Source: Paracyclopina nana | Taxonomy: Eukaryota; Arthropoda; Copepoda; Cyclopoida; Cyclopettidae | Length of the DNA: 64,000 bases | Direction: 5' to 3' | Assembly (NCBI GenBank): GCA_019096065.1 | Contig: JAGUCH010000008.1 | Location: forward strand, 6,143,001-6,207,000 | Part shown: positions 48,969-61,600 of the stretch, piece after piece | Position numbering within the stretch: the stretch's first letter is position 1 | Layout of the letters: each line of letters starts with the position of its first letter | The notes under the pieces: generated by a model | Databases searched by the model: none | Seen by the model: only the letters and a program-made list of their open reading frames with translations | Told to the model about the DNA's origin: nothing | Made by a program: the position numbers and the translations under genes

Positions 48969-51900
48969 TTTTTGGCACTTTCAATCAAAATGTCATCACA
49001 CTTGAAGTTTGCTAAACAAAATGATGATGGACTGCATTCACGAAATCGGCGATAAAAGTGGGTGTTTAAAGCATCATAGCTCTTGTTTGTTTTGCTGCTG
49101 TGCAACACAAATGCCAAAATCTGTTTGCGACTGACCTCAGGTGTGACGTTCCCATCACAACAAAACGAGCTACAAAATGTAAGGCCGGCGATTTGCAAAC
49201 TTATTCACTTTCTTAGCAATTTCAACCATATTTGAACAAGCTTGAGTGAAGAAAATAAAGAAAAATAATTGATACCAATTTTTTGAGGGCTTTTTGGCAA
49301 GAAATTGATTACATTTACCGGATCACCGTGATTTACTTCCTTTTACTTTGAAAATTGGGCTCTTTCGATCTGCGACCAAGGACATGTTTAAAGAGTCGCG
49401 GGAAAATTCAAATCTGCCAAGAATTTCAACCTGAAAATTACTTTTTTACTTCTGATCATATTTTTAGTTCTTAGGTTGAAGGCTGAAAGAAATTTCGACA
49501 TTTTAGGTGTCCAAAGTGAGTAAATATTGCTTTGGATTAGTCGAGTGTGGGATCCAGTTTTGGTCAGACAAGATTAAATGGGAATCTCTAAATGTTGATT
49601 TTGTGATAAGAACATTTGGCTCATAATCATTTTTATGATGCTTGCATTTGGCGAAAAATGAAAAAGCCAAAAAAAGTAATAATAAATGAAAGGAAATCCC
49701 TTGGAGGTCTTCTTCGTTTTCTCGCTTTCTTCTTCTCCTTTTTTAGTGGAAGGAAATAAGAGCTGAATTGGAGCTGATTTGCTATTGTGCTCACCCACAC
49801 ACAAAGCGACTTTCCTACTACAACTTCCAGCCTTAGGTCACAGAGTACAATTAATACACCAAGCTGGTTAATTAACAGTCCCACTTTTCTCAAAACATCT
49901 GCTCAAAATTTGAATCTCCTGCAGCAAAAAAGCAATTTAGAAAATCCCCACAATTCACTTTGATTGTTAAAGAAGCCAAATACATCAACAGACCTTTCTG
50001 AAATACTTTTGAGGTGTATTAAGGCTGTACCTTGACTTATCAAAGGATTGGTATTATTTTTTGGCTATTTCAGGTACATTTCAGTTTTAGGAGAGATCGA
50101 ATGCTTAGAATAATGTGTATACTTATATATGTATTTTGTTCTAATCAAGCAAGAATTTAGATGTAGACTTATTTTAATTGTCAAGCGAGTTGAGCTTTTA
50201 GTGGTGCAATGCATGGTAATATTTCAAGTTCATTGCTTTCACGCTCGAAATCCTTGCTACTGTGTTCTACTGTATAAAAACTTTTCTTGCCTGAAAGTTG
50301 AGATTATTTTTTCGCGGCCTTGCCTTGAAAGGAAAAATTCTAAAAGGAAAGTTTTTTGCTTAGAATGAAAAAAGAAGTCCATGGCTCCAATTTGCATGGC
50401 TGTTGTACCATAACAATTGTTTGCTTTATGACCCCTTGAAAGCCTGTTATTGTCCTTGTTTGGTTTTTATTGCTCCACCCTCTTGCACCAAATTATTACA
50501 CATTTCATATTGCTTTCAGCCTTAGTAAGACATTTTATCTACAAAGTGTTATTTTTCCTAATATCACGAAAATTATTTTGAAGTGCTGCCAAGAAATCTT
50601 GCTAGGTTTATTTGTCATATTAAGCATACTAAATAAATGGAATATGAACTATAGCTTTTTTGTGAAGCAACCTGAGTTAGATGAACATCACATGAAAATC
50701 ATTTATTGTCAAGAGGATCATTGATAAGAAAATGAAAAAGGGTCTTTTATCAAATCAATATTAATTTGCACGTTCAGCAGAGGAAAAATTATTTTTTTAT
50801 CTCTTACCAGGATTTCGTGAATTTGAGAGAATATTGAGCAAACATTGAGAAAAATGCATTTTTTTTGGAAAATGAAGGCTAAAAAGTAACATAATGGTCT
50901 TTGAATGGATGCACAAAACTTGTTTATGTGCTTATTTGGGAAAATATGGCTATACCTAGCATGCACCCATACTATTTCTTTTTTAGCTATCACACTTCAA
51001 AAAATGTAACAAGTTTTTTTTCCAAAAAATCAGAAAATTAAACAAAAATAAGGCTCTTAACAGAACTGTCAAAGCTTTTCCAAGATTACCATTTTAGTGT
51101 TGAATTGCCTAAAGTATTTTTGGGAAGAAACATAGTGTCAAGTACAGACTTTATTTTTGTCATCAAATTGGAGATAGCTGTAAACTGAAATAGTAAAGAA
51201 TGAAGCTTGAAAGAAGCAGTGAGGTAGAAAAAGTGAGACAAAAAGTTCGTTCTCAGCGAAAGCACTGAAAGCATGGTTGCTTCTTTGGCAAAGCAAGGTG
51301 ACGAATTAGAGCATAACCTCGAAGGTATTTCGAATTTTCTACTTGCCTTTATGTTTAAATACTGGCTTTGAAGAAGCTAGTTAGATCTTTTGAGCCTTGC
51401 TCAACTTCTAATGCAACTAAATAATTATGAGAATGAGCTCATAAAATGCTGAAGAGCTATAGCAACAGAAAATGCCAACCACCGTGGATAATCTGTTGAA
51501 AGCCAATTTTTTTATTATATGAAAAAGCCTCTTCTGAATGAAGCAGCTGATAATGATAGATTCTTGAGTGGTCATTAAATCTGACACATTTTCTGGTGGG
51601 CTTCTTTGCCTTTAACATGCCAATCCCAGTTCGTGTAGTGGTGAAAAATGTCAATTAGTCAACCCCTAATTAACAGGCCTAATTACATCAAGAGCAAAGC
51701 ACAAGGTTACAATCTAGCTTTTTGAAAAATCATAGTACTCTAATATTCATGTATTAATCAATGACTAAATAAAAACTGGGAGGCACTGAATTATCTCTTC
51801 GAATAAAAAGGCCAAAAGTTTAATAAGCTTTTTAGGCCATAAATTAAATTTCCAAATCAATGCTTGTTTTTAGTTGTGAAAATCCTAAAAAGTGCCTATT

Positions 51901-51999
51901 TCATGGGAAAACCTGGTCATTCTGAACAAAATATTTAATGTCCAAGATTAAACTAATTATACCGCCATAAAAGCTAGTATAATGCCAAACTCCCAATTG
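48969..51999. other. 5' flank of SLC37 and gene-free stretch
   Basis: The first few hundred bases should hold the SLC37 promoter. Small frames at 49574-49893 and 50718-50993 show no domains. Nothing else supported. Confidence 0.4.
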
Positions 52000-52325
52000 C
52001 CTTGACTTGACCCATCTGGTAGCCGCTGCGCACCGTAATTAGTTTTGTTGACATTTATGGAGCAACGTAAACAAAGCCAAAAACGTGGCTTCAACGCGAG
52101 CTGCGATGCATCATTTTATTTAGTAAAAGTGCAAGAATGGAGTGTTTTGGCGGCCTCAGCGCATTTTATGGTTGTCGTAGGAGAAGAAGCGGCCTCGATG
52201 CTCGCGGCCTCGGATTCTGATGTTGCTTTCACCACCACCAACAAAAACCTAAGTAAATCAGTCGGTGAGAAGAGCTCAGTTCGAACACTGCTACAACTTT
52301 CCAACGCTCGGCTCAGATTTGCTTA
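52000..52325 (+). promoter_or_regulatory. CpG-rich block ending in a splice donor, possible 5' exon
   Basis: This stretch stands out from its surroundings by many CpG steps (GCGCACCG, ACGCGAGCTGCG, GCGGCCTC repeated, CTCGCGGCCTCG). It has an open frame from ATG 52057 to TAA 52326, and that stop lies directly before a strong donor (GTAAGT). It could be a promoter with a non-coding first exon for the signal-peptide exon at 53527, which has its own acceptor ATCTTCAG at about 53498. The 89-codon frame would then be an upstream ORF. Speculative. Confidence 0.3.
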
Positions 52326-53526
52326 AGTAAGTTCAAAGTTTCTCATTGTGAAAATACAAGCCTAGATACACTTTTACAAGGCCTAAGGTATTTGATTGGC
52401 CACGAAAATTATCATTTTTGGATTATGAAATTAGTATTGATAGAATGATAAATTTGACATTTGAATTGATTTGTCCAATCGAAAAAAAGTGGCCAAATTG
52501 TAAAAAGTATTTTAATTGGGTCGTTTTTCATAGCTATAGATGTTTTCCTTTAAATATCGAAACAAAACTTTTGCTTATGGCTTACAATGTCTATTCTTTT
52601 GACATAAAGGCTAATTGAATCTTCAAAAACATTTTTAATTTTTTGGTAGAAATAAACTTTTCGAAGCTGAAATCTAATTAAAAAGTCTGCAAGTCTCATT
52701 AATTGCAGGTTAGGGATTTTGCCTAAAGATTGATATAACTTTTGAACAAGAATGGCTGAATTTCCATGTTGAAGATTTTAGCGGCTGCAGCCTCATTTTG
52801 GCTGTTTTGAAGGCTCAATTTGCTTTTAGGCCATAAAGGAAATGAGTAAAAGACATTCAGGAAGTTAATAAGTCATTTGGCTGATTGACATTTATGGCAA
52901 CTCGACTTCCTGGCTGAAGAAAATAGCTATTTTCTCTCTCTCCTTTTTTTCAGTTGATGATTTGTGGATTGTGCAATGAAAAACTAAATGGCCACTTGAT
53001 TTGATTGATGGAGCTCAGCTTTGGTGCATCATTCCTTTGATGGCTTACAACTAATGCAGCTATAAAGGTGAAACAATTAGTATGTTCAATGCTGTGTAGG
53101 GGGCGCGCCCTACCAACCCACCCCCTAAAAGCAAAGTCATTTTTCACCCAACTAATTACCAAAAACAGATCATTAAATGTAGTAGTCTTCTTTTAAGAAT
53201 ACACATTTATCTTTGGCTCAAATTGGGCCTTCCACATTAAAAAGTAAATAGTAAACAACTAGCTATCCTCATTGTTTTCACTTTTTAACTTCCTACATTA
53301 ATTTTCCAATTGTTGCATTAGTGTGCTTTTTATTGCAACCAAATTAGGAAAAAAGGTAAACACTAACAGTCCCCCCCTTTCATAGGACTAACATCCTCCC
53401 TCCTTTATTTTGATCACACATCTAACAGATCTTGTTTCCTTTTCCAAGAGTGCATCACACACCCCAAGAGCAACCACTTGAGAGCAGTGTATCTTCAGTG
53501 TTTTTTATGACCACTACAAGTCCAAA

Positions 53527-53608
53527 ATGACAGTGACATCCCAGAATAAGAAGACGATGTTTCCACTCTTTCTTGTGGCCACAATTCTCCTTCTGCTTTC
53601 CGGATCAG
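53527..53608 (+). CDS. Candidate first coding exon of a secreted protein (signal peptide)
   Basis: From ATG 53527 the frame reads a short polar start with lysines, then a strong hydrophobic core (MFPLFLVATILLLLSGSG) ending exactly at TCAG|GTAAGA, a good donor, in phase 1. Signal peptides followed by a phase 1 intron are a common layout for secreted animal proteins. Possible next exons with matching phase are at 54578-54654 (terminal, Cys-containing), 55380-55538 and 56882-56938. None is a domain I recognise, and introns of 1-3 kb would be long for this window. Function unknown. Confidence 0.4.
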
Positions 53609-56600
53609 GTAAGAAGACTAATGGGCCTAAAAGGGTAATTTGTGGGTCAGCACACCATCTGTCTTGAAAAGTCTTGAACAAAATGATTTTTTCTTTCTCT
53701 TCCTCGAAGAGGGAAAAAAGATGTTTGAACAGACATCTTTTCCTGGGTAAATAGCCAGCAGCTATGTCCTTCTCTGTACTAGTCTGGTAGCTGCTGCTTG
53801 TAGCTGGACATTTGGCGTGGCAGAGCGTGAAAAAAGAAGCCAGCACCTTGCTGTAGTAGTAGTCCAACTGCTAGAATTGTTTCACTCAAGAACTACTCTC
53901 AAGGGAGATGATTCCTTAACATTCCTTTGGGGAGATGAATGGATTCTTTGGATACAGCTCCAGTCTTGATCCTGTATTGTAACTCAATTCCCATGGGATT
54001 TTGAAGAAAAAAGTCGGGATGCATTTCAAAAGTCCATTTCAAAATCAGGATTCATTTATTCCCGAACTTCAGGTTGCTCACTTTTAAAATGGAAACTTGC
54101 TTAAGAAAGCTTGAAAATATTCAAACATTCTTAATTGGAAAAAGCCTGTAGAATCCTGACCATTACATCAATGCAACTTAAAAAACGTGATGGGTTAAAC
54201 TTTTTAAAGGACTCTTTGCTTAAATAATCAAGAAAATGTCAGTGTGGAATTCTAGGAATTGGCTCGTGAAAATTGTGTTTTGCAACCATTTTCACCTAGA
54301 CAAAGGCTGATTTAGCACTTTGTGCTTAACTTTTGCTGAATTTTCTTTCGGCAAGCCAAGCGAAATTTATTTGCAATAGCAATGGCTTGTTAGGCAAAAC
54401 CCAGGGATGTAAACTAAAAAAGGGTACAGCTGTTTTTGCATCCTTTCCTGTCTTGTGAGCCCGAAATGCATGCATTCTTCCAAATAGAAGTTCTTAAAAG
54501 GAACCTTTATTTTTTTCTTGGTGGTAGTGGTGAATTTTGGCCTGGAAATTGGTTGATTTTGGCAGTTTTGTGTGCAGGCTGTCGTGCGTGTCAAATTGGG
54601 GGATCTCAAAGGCGTTTTGTTGTAGCAGAAATCGTCCCTTGGGACTCTGATTGAGGCACTAGAATCCCCTCGATAAACCAATAGGAAAAGCGATGACAAA
54701 TTGAATTCCACCATCTGTCGTCACCTGTTTTCTGCAAATTCTTGTCTTAAGATCTATCAACTTCAGATTGAAATTCAATGCCTACCCCTTTCTTTCAACA
54801 TCGATGCTCCAGCACAAGTAGTTTTTTTCTGCACAAACATTCTCTCTCACCCAATAATCAGATAATTGGATTTCCAATGGTGACGATGCTCTCATCAGTG
54901 GAAGGATTTGATTTCCTGGTTTTGTCAGGGATGTGTGAGCTAACAATGCAAAAGTGTGAAAATTCAATATGTCCTCATAAAATCACACCCCAACAGTGGC
55001 AAATTTCACACTTTTTCCATAAAATCATTTGGTTGGATAGTCCAAAACATCCCCTTAATTGTAAATTTGATTGATAAAGGTGTGATAAGGGCTAACTAAG
55101 TTGTGAAATTCCACACTTATTTGCCATAATACGGTTACATGGCGGAAAATGTCCTTTTTGTGCTTAGGAGCCTTTTTTTCTTCAGCTGTAGGCTGCATTC
55201 TCATAGTCCATTGGCATGAAAAGAGGATGTCGTCAAATTTGTTCTCAACGGTCTGATGCCTTTAATCTCGGAAGTTGTTCTTTGCTGAGTGTTTTCCCGC
55301 TGCCACACCACTGCTGCTATCAACTTCTTCAAAGTCTTTGCAGTCTGCTAAAACTTACTGATTTTGCAAAACAGCCAAGACGAAGGAGAGGAAGAAGGAC
55401 AGAAAGGCCATGATGGCCTTTGCCAAATTTCTCTCAACAACCACCACTTGACGAAACTTCTTCAAGAACAATTAATTAATCAGGCTATTACATGCCAGCA
55501 ATGCTGCCCTTTTGCAAAAACACGACAGTTCGTATTTAGTGAGTAATAATGAGACCATCACTGATGTAAAAATGGGAACACCAAGGGAGCATTATCTCTT
55601 TTCCCGAACTGGTCTGTGACAAGTTACCTCCGCTTATGATTTTTATGGAGGTGCTTCTTGAAATTGGCAAGTTTCTCTTGAATGTCACACCTTTTTGAAG
55701 GATTTTGATTGGCATAAGGGGGCAGATAAGTGCAAAATTTCACACTTTTTCCAATAAATTCACACCCCAGCCATGAAAACAACAACTGCCATCCTCATAA
55801 TTTTAGCCGAGTGCTTTCTTAGGCGAAAAATTTGCTTGATGGATCTTGTAATTTCAGCTAGCACAGCAGCTCTGTGCTTATTCCCCAATTTATGCTCTCT
55901 TTGACAAAAAGTTAGATTCATTGAGAAAGACCCTTGAAACAAAGGGGAAATAAATTCACTAAGGGGCATTGAATATAAGTTTGACACTCTTAGTTAACAC
56001 TTTTGCTGATCAGTTACCCCACAGTGCTTGGTATGGGAGAAGGGGGAGACTCTTTAAAAATGAGGTCTCAGAAAATGGTGGTAAAATTAATCCCCCCAAA
56101 ATCCTTTAACAACCATGTTTCTACAGGCCATAAAATCATGATTGTCATATTTTAGTGCCATTTGTCTGGCTTTTCCAATTGTTGACCTCTTATGGTCTCT
56201 AATAAAATGTCCTTGCTGCATCTCATTTCCATTTCCATTTTTGATGAAAAAACTTTTTTAAGGTGGCAACATCAGATGATGTTGCTTTTTGATCAATAAT
56301 CTACTTTAGATGCAGTAGCTTAATTTTTTACTTCCTTACAAAATGGGCATCTGGGCTTTTCAATCAAACGCCCAAGAATGGCTCAACTTTTGTATGAGAT
56401 GTTACTTGATATTTTCATTTTTGGTTGTGAGAAATAAATCTGTCTTTTTTAAATAATTGAGGTCAAATGGCCATTTCCTAGGTTAAAGTGCTGAATTCTG
56501 AAATTGTACTTTTTTGGAGTATTTTTTCAAGGCAAGAATCCAAGAAAAATGTTGAATATAAATACACTTGAGTTAAATAAAGTTCTTTTAAAGCAGATAA

Positions 56601-58089
56601 GAACTTGTTTCGAGGATTGACTCGGATCTTGATAAACCGCAAGCATCCAAGTGTGTGTGTTTTATTCATGAGATTCTCGTGCTAGGGATTATTTGAAGGT
56701 GTAAACTCAACTTTTTTTGTTGGTGTGTGTGTCTATGTGTCCTACTTGCCAAACTTGAGGAGAAGTAACTTTTTTAGTAGACTGCAATCAGAAATTCTGC
56801 TCACAGGCTAAGAAATACAGATTTATGTAATATCCATATTTTTAGATAAAAGTTATAAAAACCTTTGCTGTCCAATTCCAGTTTCGGGCATTAAAAGCCA
56901 ACGAGAAAAACAGCTATCAAATCCAAATGGTTCATTTGGTAAGGTTTATCTGAAAAAATTGTATCGTCAGACTTGTAGAAATTCGTCAAAATATGGAAAG
57001 TCTGAGAGATGTACGTATTTTGCTCAAGTTGTTTACAATGATCATCAAAGGCCGCAAAAAAGTCGGGAAAGACGAAAATCTTGCTAGCTTTCGGTCCACT
57101 GAGTTTTCTTTCGAGCTGACTACAATCTACTGTGGAAAAGATACCATCAGCAGAGCACTAGCAGCGGCTAAACTCTGGCCACACTGTGGAACTGGAGCTT
57201 ACAACCACCTCAAAATATTCCAAAGGGAATCGGCTTACCAAAAATGCCCATCAAAAACTCTTGATTCATTTTGTTTTGGAAAGCCATATTGAACATGTTA
57301 TTTATTCCTTGATTTTGCCAGGAAAGAAAGGCCATTTTTTAGCAGGTAATGTCCAAATTTTTCATGATTCCACTATGGGGTAAACGTGCCCTAAAAAGCC
57401 CTCGGCTTTGCAATTACGTTTTCTAGGAAAGATTCTTAGGTACTTGCAATTAAGAAATCCTATTAGAAATTGTTTGACTGTTTTTGGAACAATTGTACAG
57501 TTTCATAAATTGCTTTTTGGTACATGTTCCATAATTTGTATTGATGAGCCCAAATTGGGATGCATTTAAATTTTGTAAAGACTTTTTGACGGGTATTTGT
57601 CACTAGTGTGTTTTTTTTGCGGAAAGCTACACGCTTTCACATATCACAACCATTTATCAGCTCAGAGCAGAGAAGCGGACAACCAAAAGTGTCCCATTTT
57701 GAGCTGCAATATCGCAAATTATGAAAGGCAGCTTGCTGGGAAGAAGAAGAATTTTGCATTTTGTTTCCAATCTCGGAATTTCCTTTTGCTGGATGCATTT
57801 GGCTGTGAAGCAAATGACTTGGAATGAAAATTATTGGATGGAAAATCCACATTCTGACGTTTTCAGCTTTATTTTGCTTGTGTATACAAAACGTTCGTGC
57901 GCTTATCACTCTTTATGAATTTCTACAGGTTTTTGTGAATTAGTACAAATGTTGTAATTGCTATCAAAATTTGGGTAATTTGGCGACTTGTTGGCACAAC
58001 TCATGAATGCTTCCATGGAGCATTTGCATTATTCTGGCGAATAGATGCAACTCTTTTGACTAGGTATAACTCTAGTAAATTGCAACAAC
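53609..58089. other. Largely unexplained stretch
   Basis: Contains the phase 1 candidate exons listed under the signal-peptide exon. Two similar blocks read AATTTCACACTTTTTCC then CACACCCCA (around 54985-55020 and 55735-55770), perhaps a degenerate dispersed repeat. No recognisable domain. Confidence 0.3.
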
Positions 58090-58680
58090 ACTTGAGGATT
58101 GGTTCAAATTGTGAAATTGTACATTTTTTATTAAATAGAACATCTGTTGTGAAATTGTACATCTCTTGTGCTATTGTTCATCTCTTATGAAATTGTGCAT
58201 CTCTTGTGAAATTGTGCATCTCTTGTGAAATTGTACATCTCTAGTGAATTGGTACAAGCTAAATAAATGAGTTCATCACTGAATTGGTGCAGCTCTTGAG
58301 ATTTGGCTCAGCACTTGAAAATTGGTATAATGCTTGAGAATTGTTACAACTCTTGAGAATTGGTTCAGCTCTTGAGAATTGGTACAACTCTTGAGAATTG
58401 TTACAACTCTTGAGAATCGGTACTACTCTTGTGAATTGGTACAACTCTTGTGAATTGGTACCACTATTGAGAATTGGTACAACTCTGGAGAATTGGTACA
58501 ACTCTGGAGAATTGGTACAACTCTTCGTGAATTGGTACAACTCTTCGTGAATTGGTACAACTCTTGAGAATTGGTATAACTCCTGAGAATTGGTAGAACT
58601 CATGTGAATTGGAACTCTTCTGGAGAATTGGTGTAACTGAGAATTAGTACAACTCTTGAGAACTGTACAACTATTGAGTG
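58090..58680. repeat. 19-bp minisatellite with two sub-families
   Basis: About 30 units with a 19-bp period. The first part (about 58120-58260) uses TCTTGTGAAATTGTGCATC-like units. The second uses GAATTGGTACAACTCTTGA-like units with GTGAATT and GAGAATT variants. The two types are related, so this looks like one array that diverged. The minus-strand open frame across part of it is a by-product of the repeat. Confidence 0.85.
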
Positions 58681-61600
58681 TCAGTAAAGCCTAAAGATCA
58701 ACTTTTACGCCTATTTTGGAGTGCTAGTGGTGCATTTCCTGTAAATTGTGCGCATCATGCATGAGTTGATACAGTTTTTATGATTTGGCTTAATCTCTGT
58801 CCGATTTGTGTTGTACGTCTGGCTCAAGCTCATCTTTTGGCATGCATTTATTGTGTCTTGGTACATTTTTTCACCATTTGCGGCGGTGCTCCTATGATGA
58901 TGATGTCTCTAAGGACATTTCATCAAGCATAAACAATTTTCTCTGGTTGTCATCCTCCGCGAGTAATTTATTCATTGTTTCCACATGCAGCAATAAATGT
59001 TAGAGGAGAAGGAGTCATTTATAATCAGTTGTTGTGGTATACAGCCAAACTCAATTAATCATCTGTATCAATGGCGACCTTCAAAATGTGCAGCATCAAA
59101 CAACTTTCTTATGCCATAGAAGGTCCTTACACAATATTTTGCCATTGTATTAAACTATTTCAATTGAGTGTTCGGCCTTTTGATCATTTTTTGGGAACTG
59201 CTAAATTTGGTAGATGACAAGGCCATTCCAGGATGTAAGCAAACAAAGACTTTCTGATCTAGTTCTTTGGCAGGAAGTAGAGACAAAAAGTGGGGATAAA
59301 AGGAGACTTTTTCGAGGGTTTGCCTCCTTCTTCAGTAGTTTTTGGGGCTGTTGAATTGAGGCCTTTATTGTGCAGGATCCTGGCCTGGAAAAAAAGCCTT
59401 GATGAATTGAGACATTTCAAGGCTACTGGGTGATCTTTAGTCTAGTGGAATGGGGGTGATTTCTCTAAAATTGAGAAAGGAAAAAAGTTTGTGTCTCCAA
59501 AGTTTTGCAATGTTGTTCAAAAGTTGGCAAAAAACAAATAAGGAGTCCAAATGGCAACTCATAAAATGTAAAAAGAAACTGCTTTACTACCCAGGCTGAC
59601 TCTCTTTTCCAATTTTGCCAAAATGGCAGTTTTAAATAACAGAACTTGGCTGCAACATTAAGGCCATGCACCATTAATTCCATTGTAGTAGCATCATGCG
59701 TTTATAAAGGTTAATTGCCACCTTTGACTAAATCACCAGTCTTTATTTTAGCACAATCAAATTAATTTCAAATCTACAGCAGTCACAGCTGACTTTGCTT
59801 TCAAGCGAAGAAAAGATGAAATGAAATCAAAACAAAGTATCTTTTTTTTGCTTAAATGTTGCATTGAAATTCAGTCTTGATTTGGTTCTATTAGAAATGA
59901 GGAATCCCTTGATTTGGATCAAATCTCTTGAATTATATTTCAAAGTAATTTTGACTTCAGTAAAAAACTTTTAGTGAAAGCAGTCTTGATAAATAAGGTA
60001 TCTAAACATTGCTCAAAAAATGAGAGAGAAATCGGAGGAATTTTGAAGACAATGAGAAAATCATCAACAGAAAATGACTTCAAAAAATGCAGTTTGACGT
60101 TTATTCACGCAGCACCAATAATTAGCCAAATACTGTGAGCCGTAGAGCTAAATATAAAGTGACCATTTGGGCTGGGAAAGTGCACTTCTTCTTTCCTTTG
60201 ATGTTGTAGATTTGTGACGAATGAAGGCTACCACATATGTGATGAAACACAATGGGGAATGCATGCAAAAAAGTCTTGACCAGTGGCGCCTGAGTGTCTG
60301 TATTAGGCTTCTGAAGGCGCCATTAGGTCTAGACACTTTTAGTGACTCTTTGAAGCCTGCTTTTACCCTCAGTGGAGAATCATTTCACGGGTACTCAGTC
60401 AAAGGCTCCAACCTGACCAAAAACCAGGCAGATGAAAGGCAAACCTAATAATAATAATCTTTGAGAGTCAAGGACTGGTTAATCACATATAGAGAGCTCC
60501 ACTGCTGAATTGCGTATGAAAAAGTTAATCAAGGCCTTGCTAGAAAGCTTACAGCAATAACTTTGATGGTAATGAACGCTTTAAAGGAAGCATTCACGAA
60601 ATGAACAAATTGTGATTATCTTGGATATTCATTCTCCCGGGAATTTCCTCATAAACTTTGGCATTTAATGAGGAGCATCAAAATACCTCCATAATTGTGA
60701 TTGCTTTCATTAAGCCGTAATTACGTCAAGGCTTTCTAAAATTATCTATTTAAAGTGATCTCCTAACTTACAAGGTTACCTCATTACAAACAGTGAAATT
60801 GGAGGGCTTTGAATAGCACATGGATTTTGTAAGGTTCCATGATAAGAAAATGATTTTAAGGGAGGCTGGAAGTAATTTCAGCTCATCTTTAGCTAGCTTT
60901 CTAAAATAGCCAGTGGTGAATCCAGTTGACTGTATATCGATACATTTCCCCCTGAAATCTGGGTAATGCGTTGTCAGAGACATCGGTGGACTGGTGGTCA
61001 CATGCAGATGACTAACCCATAAAAAGGGGGATGTTATGGAAACTAACACAAAATACACTTGGGTGAAAGATAGGGTTATATGGATACATAAAAGTTATTT
61101 CATCAAAAATTCCTTGTTGTTACCCTTAACTTTTCTGTTAGAGTTCAACTGGGCTTTTCTTTTCAACAAAATGAGGCTTAACTTTCTATGTACAATAATA
61201 GTGGAGTATTTCATGCTCTGATCATGATATGCAGCCACTGTAATCTTACATCTAGCCTCTATAGGGAACTGCTGTACATATTACAAGCCAATGAATTTTA
61301 AATGATGCTCCCAACCAAAATCCAAAACAAGCCTAAGTCTTGAAATACATTCTTTGTCACTTAAGGAGACGCGAGAAAGTGTCTTTAATTGCCTCCTTTT
61401 CACTTTTAATGAGAATGGTTGAGGGGGGCTTTCTAATTCACTACGCTGATGAGAAGCAGAACCGTGAAATGCTCATTATGATGTCAGCAAAGCATGAAAT
61501 CTCCAATATTGATCCTGAATCAGTGTCCAGAGTGACGTGTGTGACTATTTCCCAAAAGTAATGCCAGTGGGCGTGGCCAAGTGAAAGCTGATTGCTTTTG

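Noticed and set aside
58259..58603. 114-aa repetitive protein on the minus strand
   Set aside because: The frame is open only because of the 19-bp repeat array and breaks as units change.
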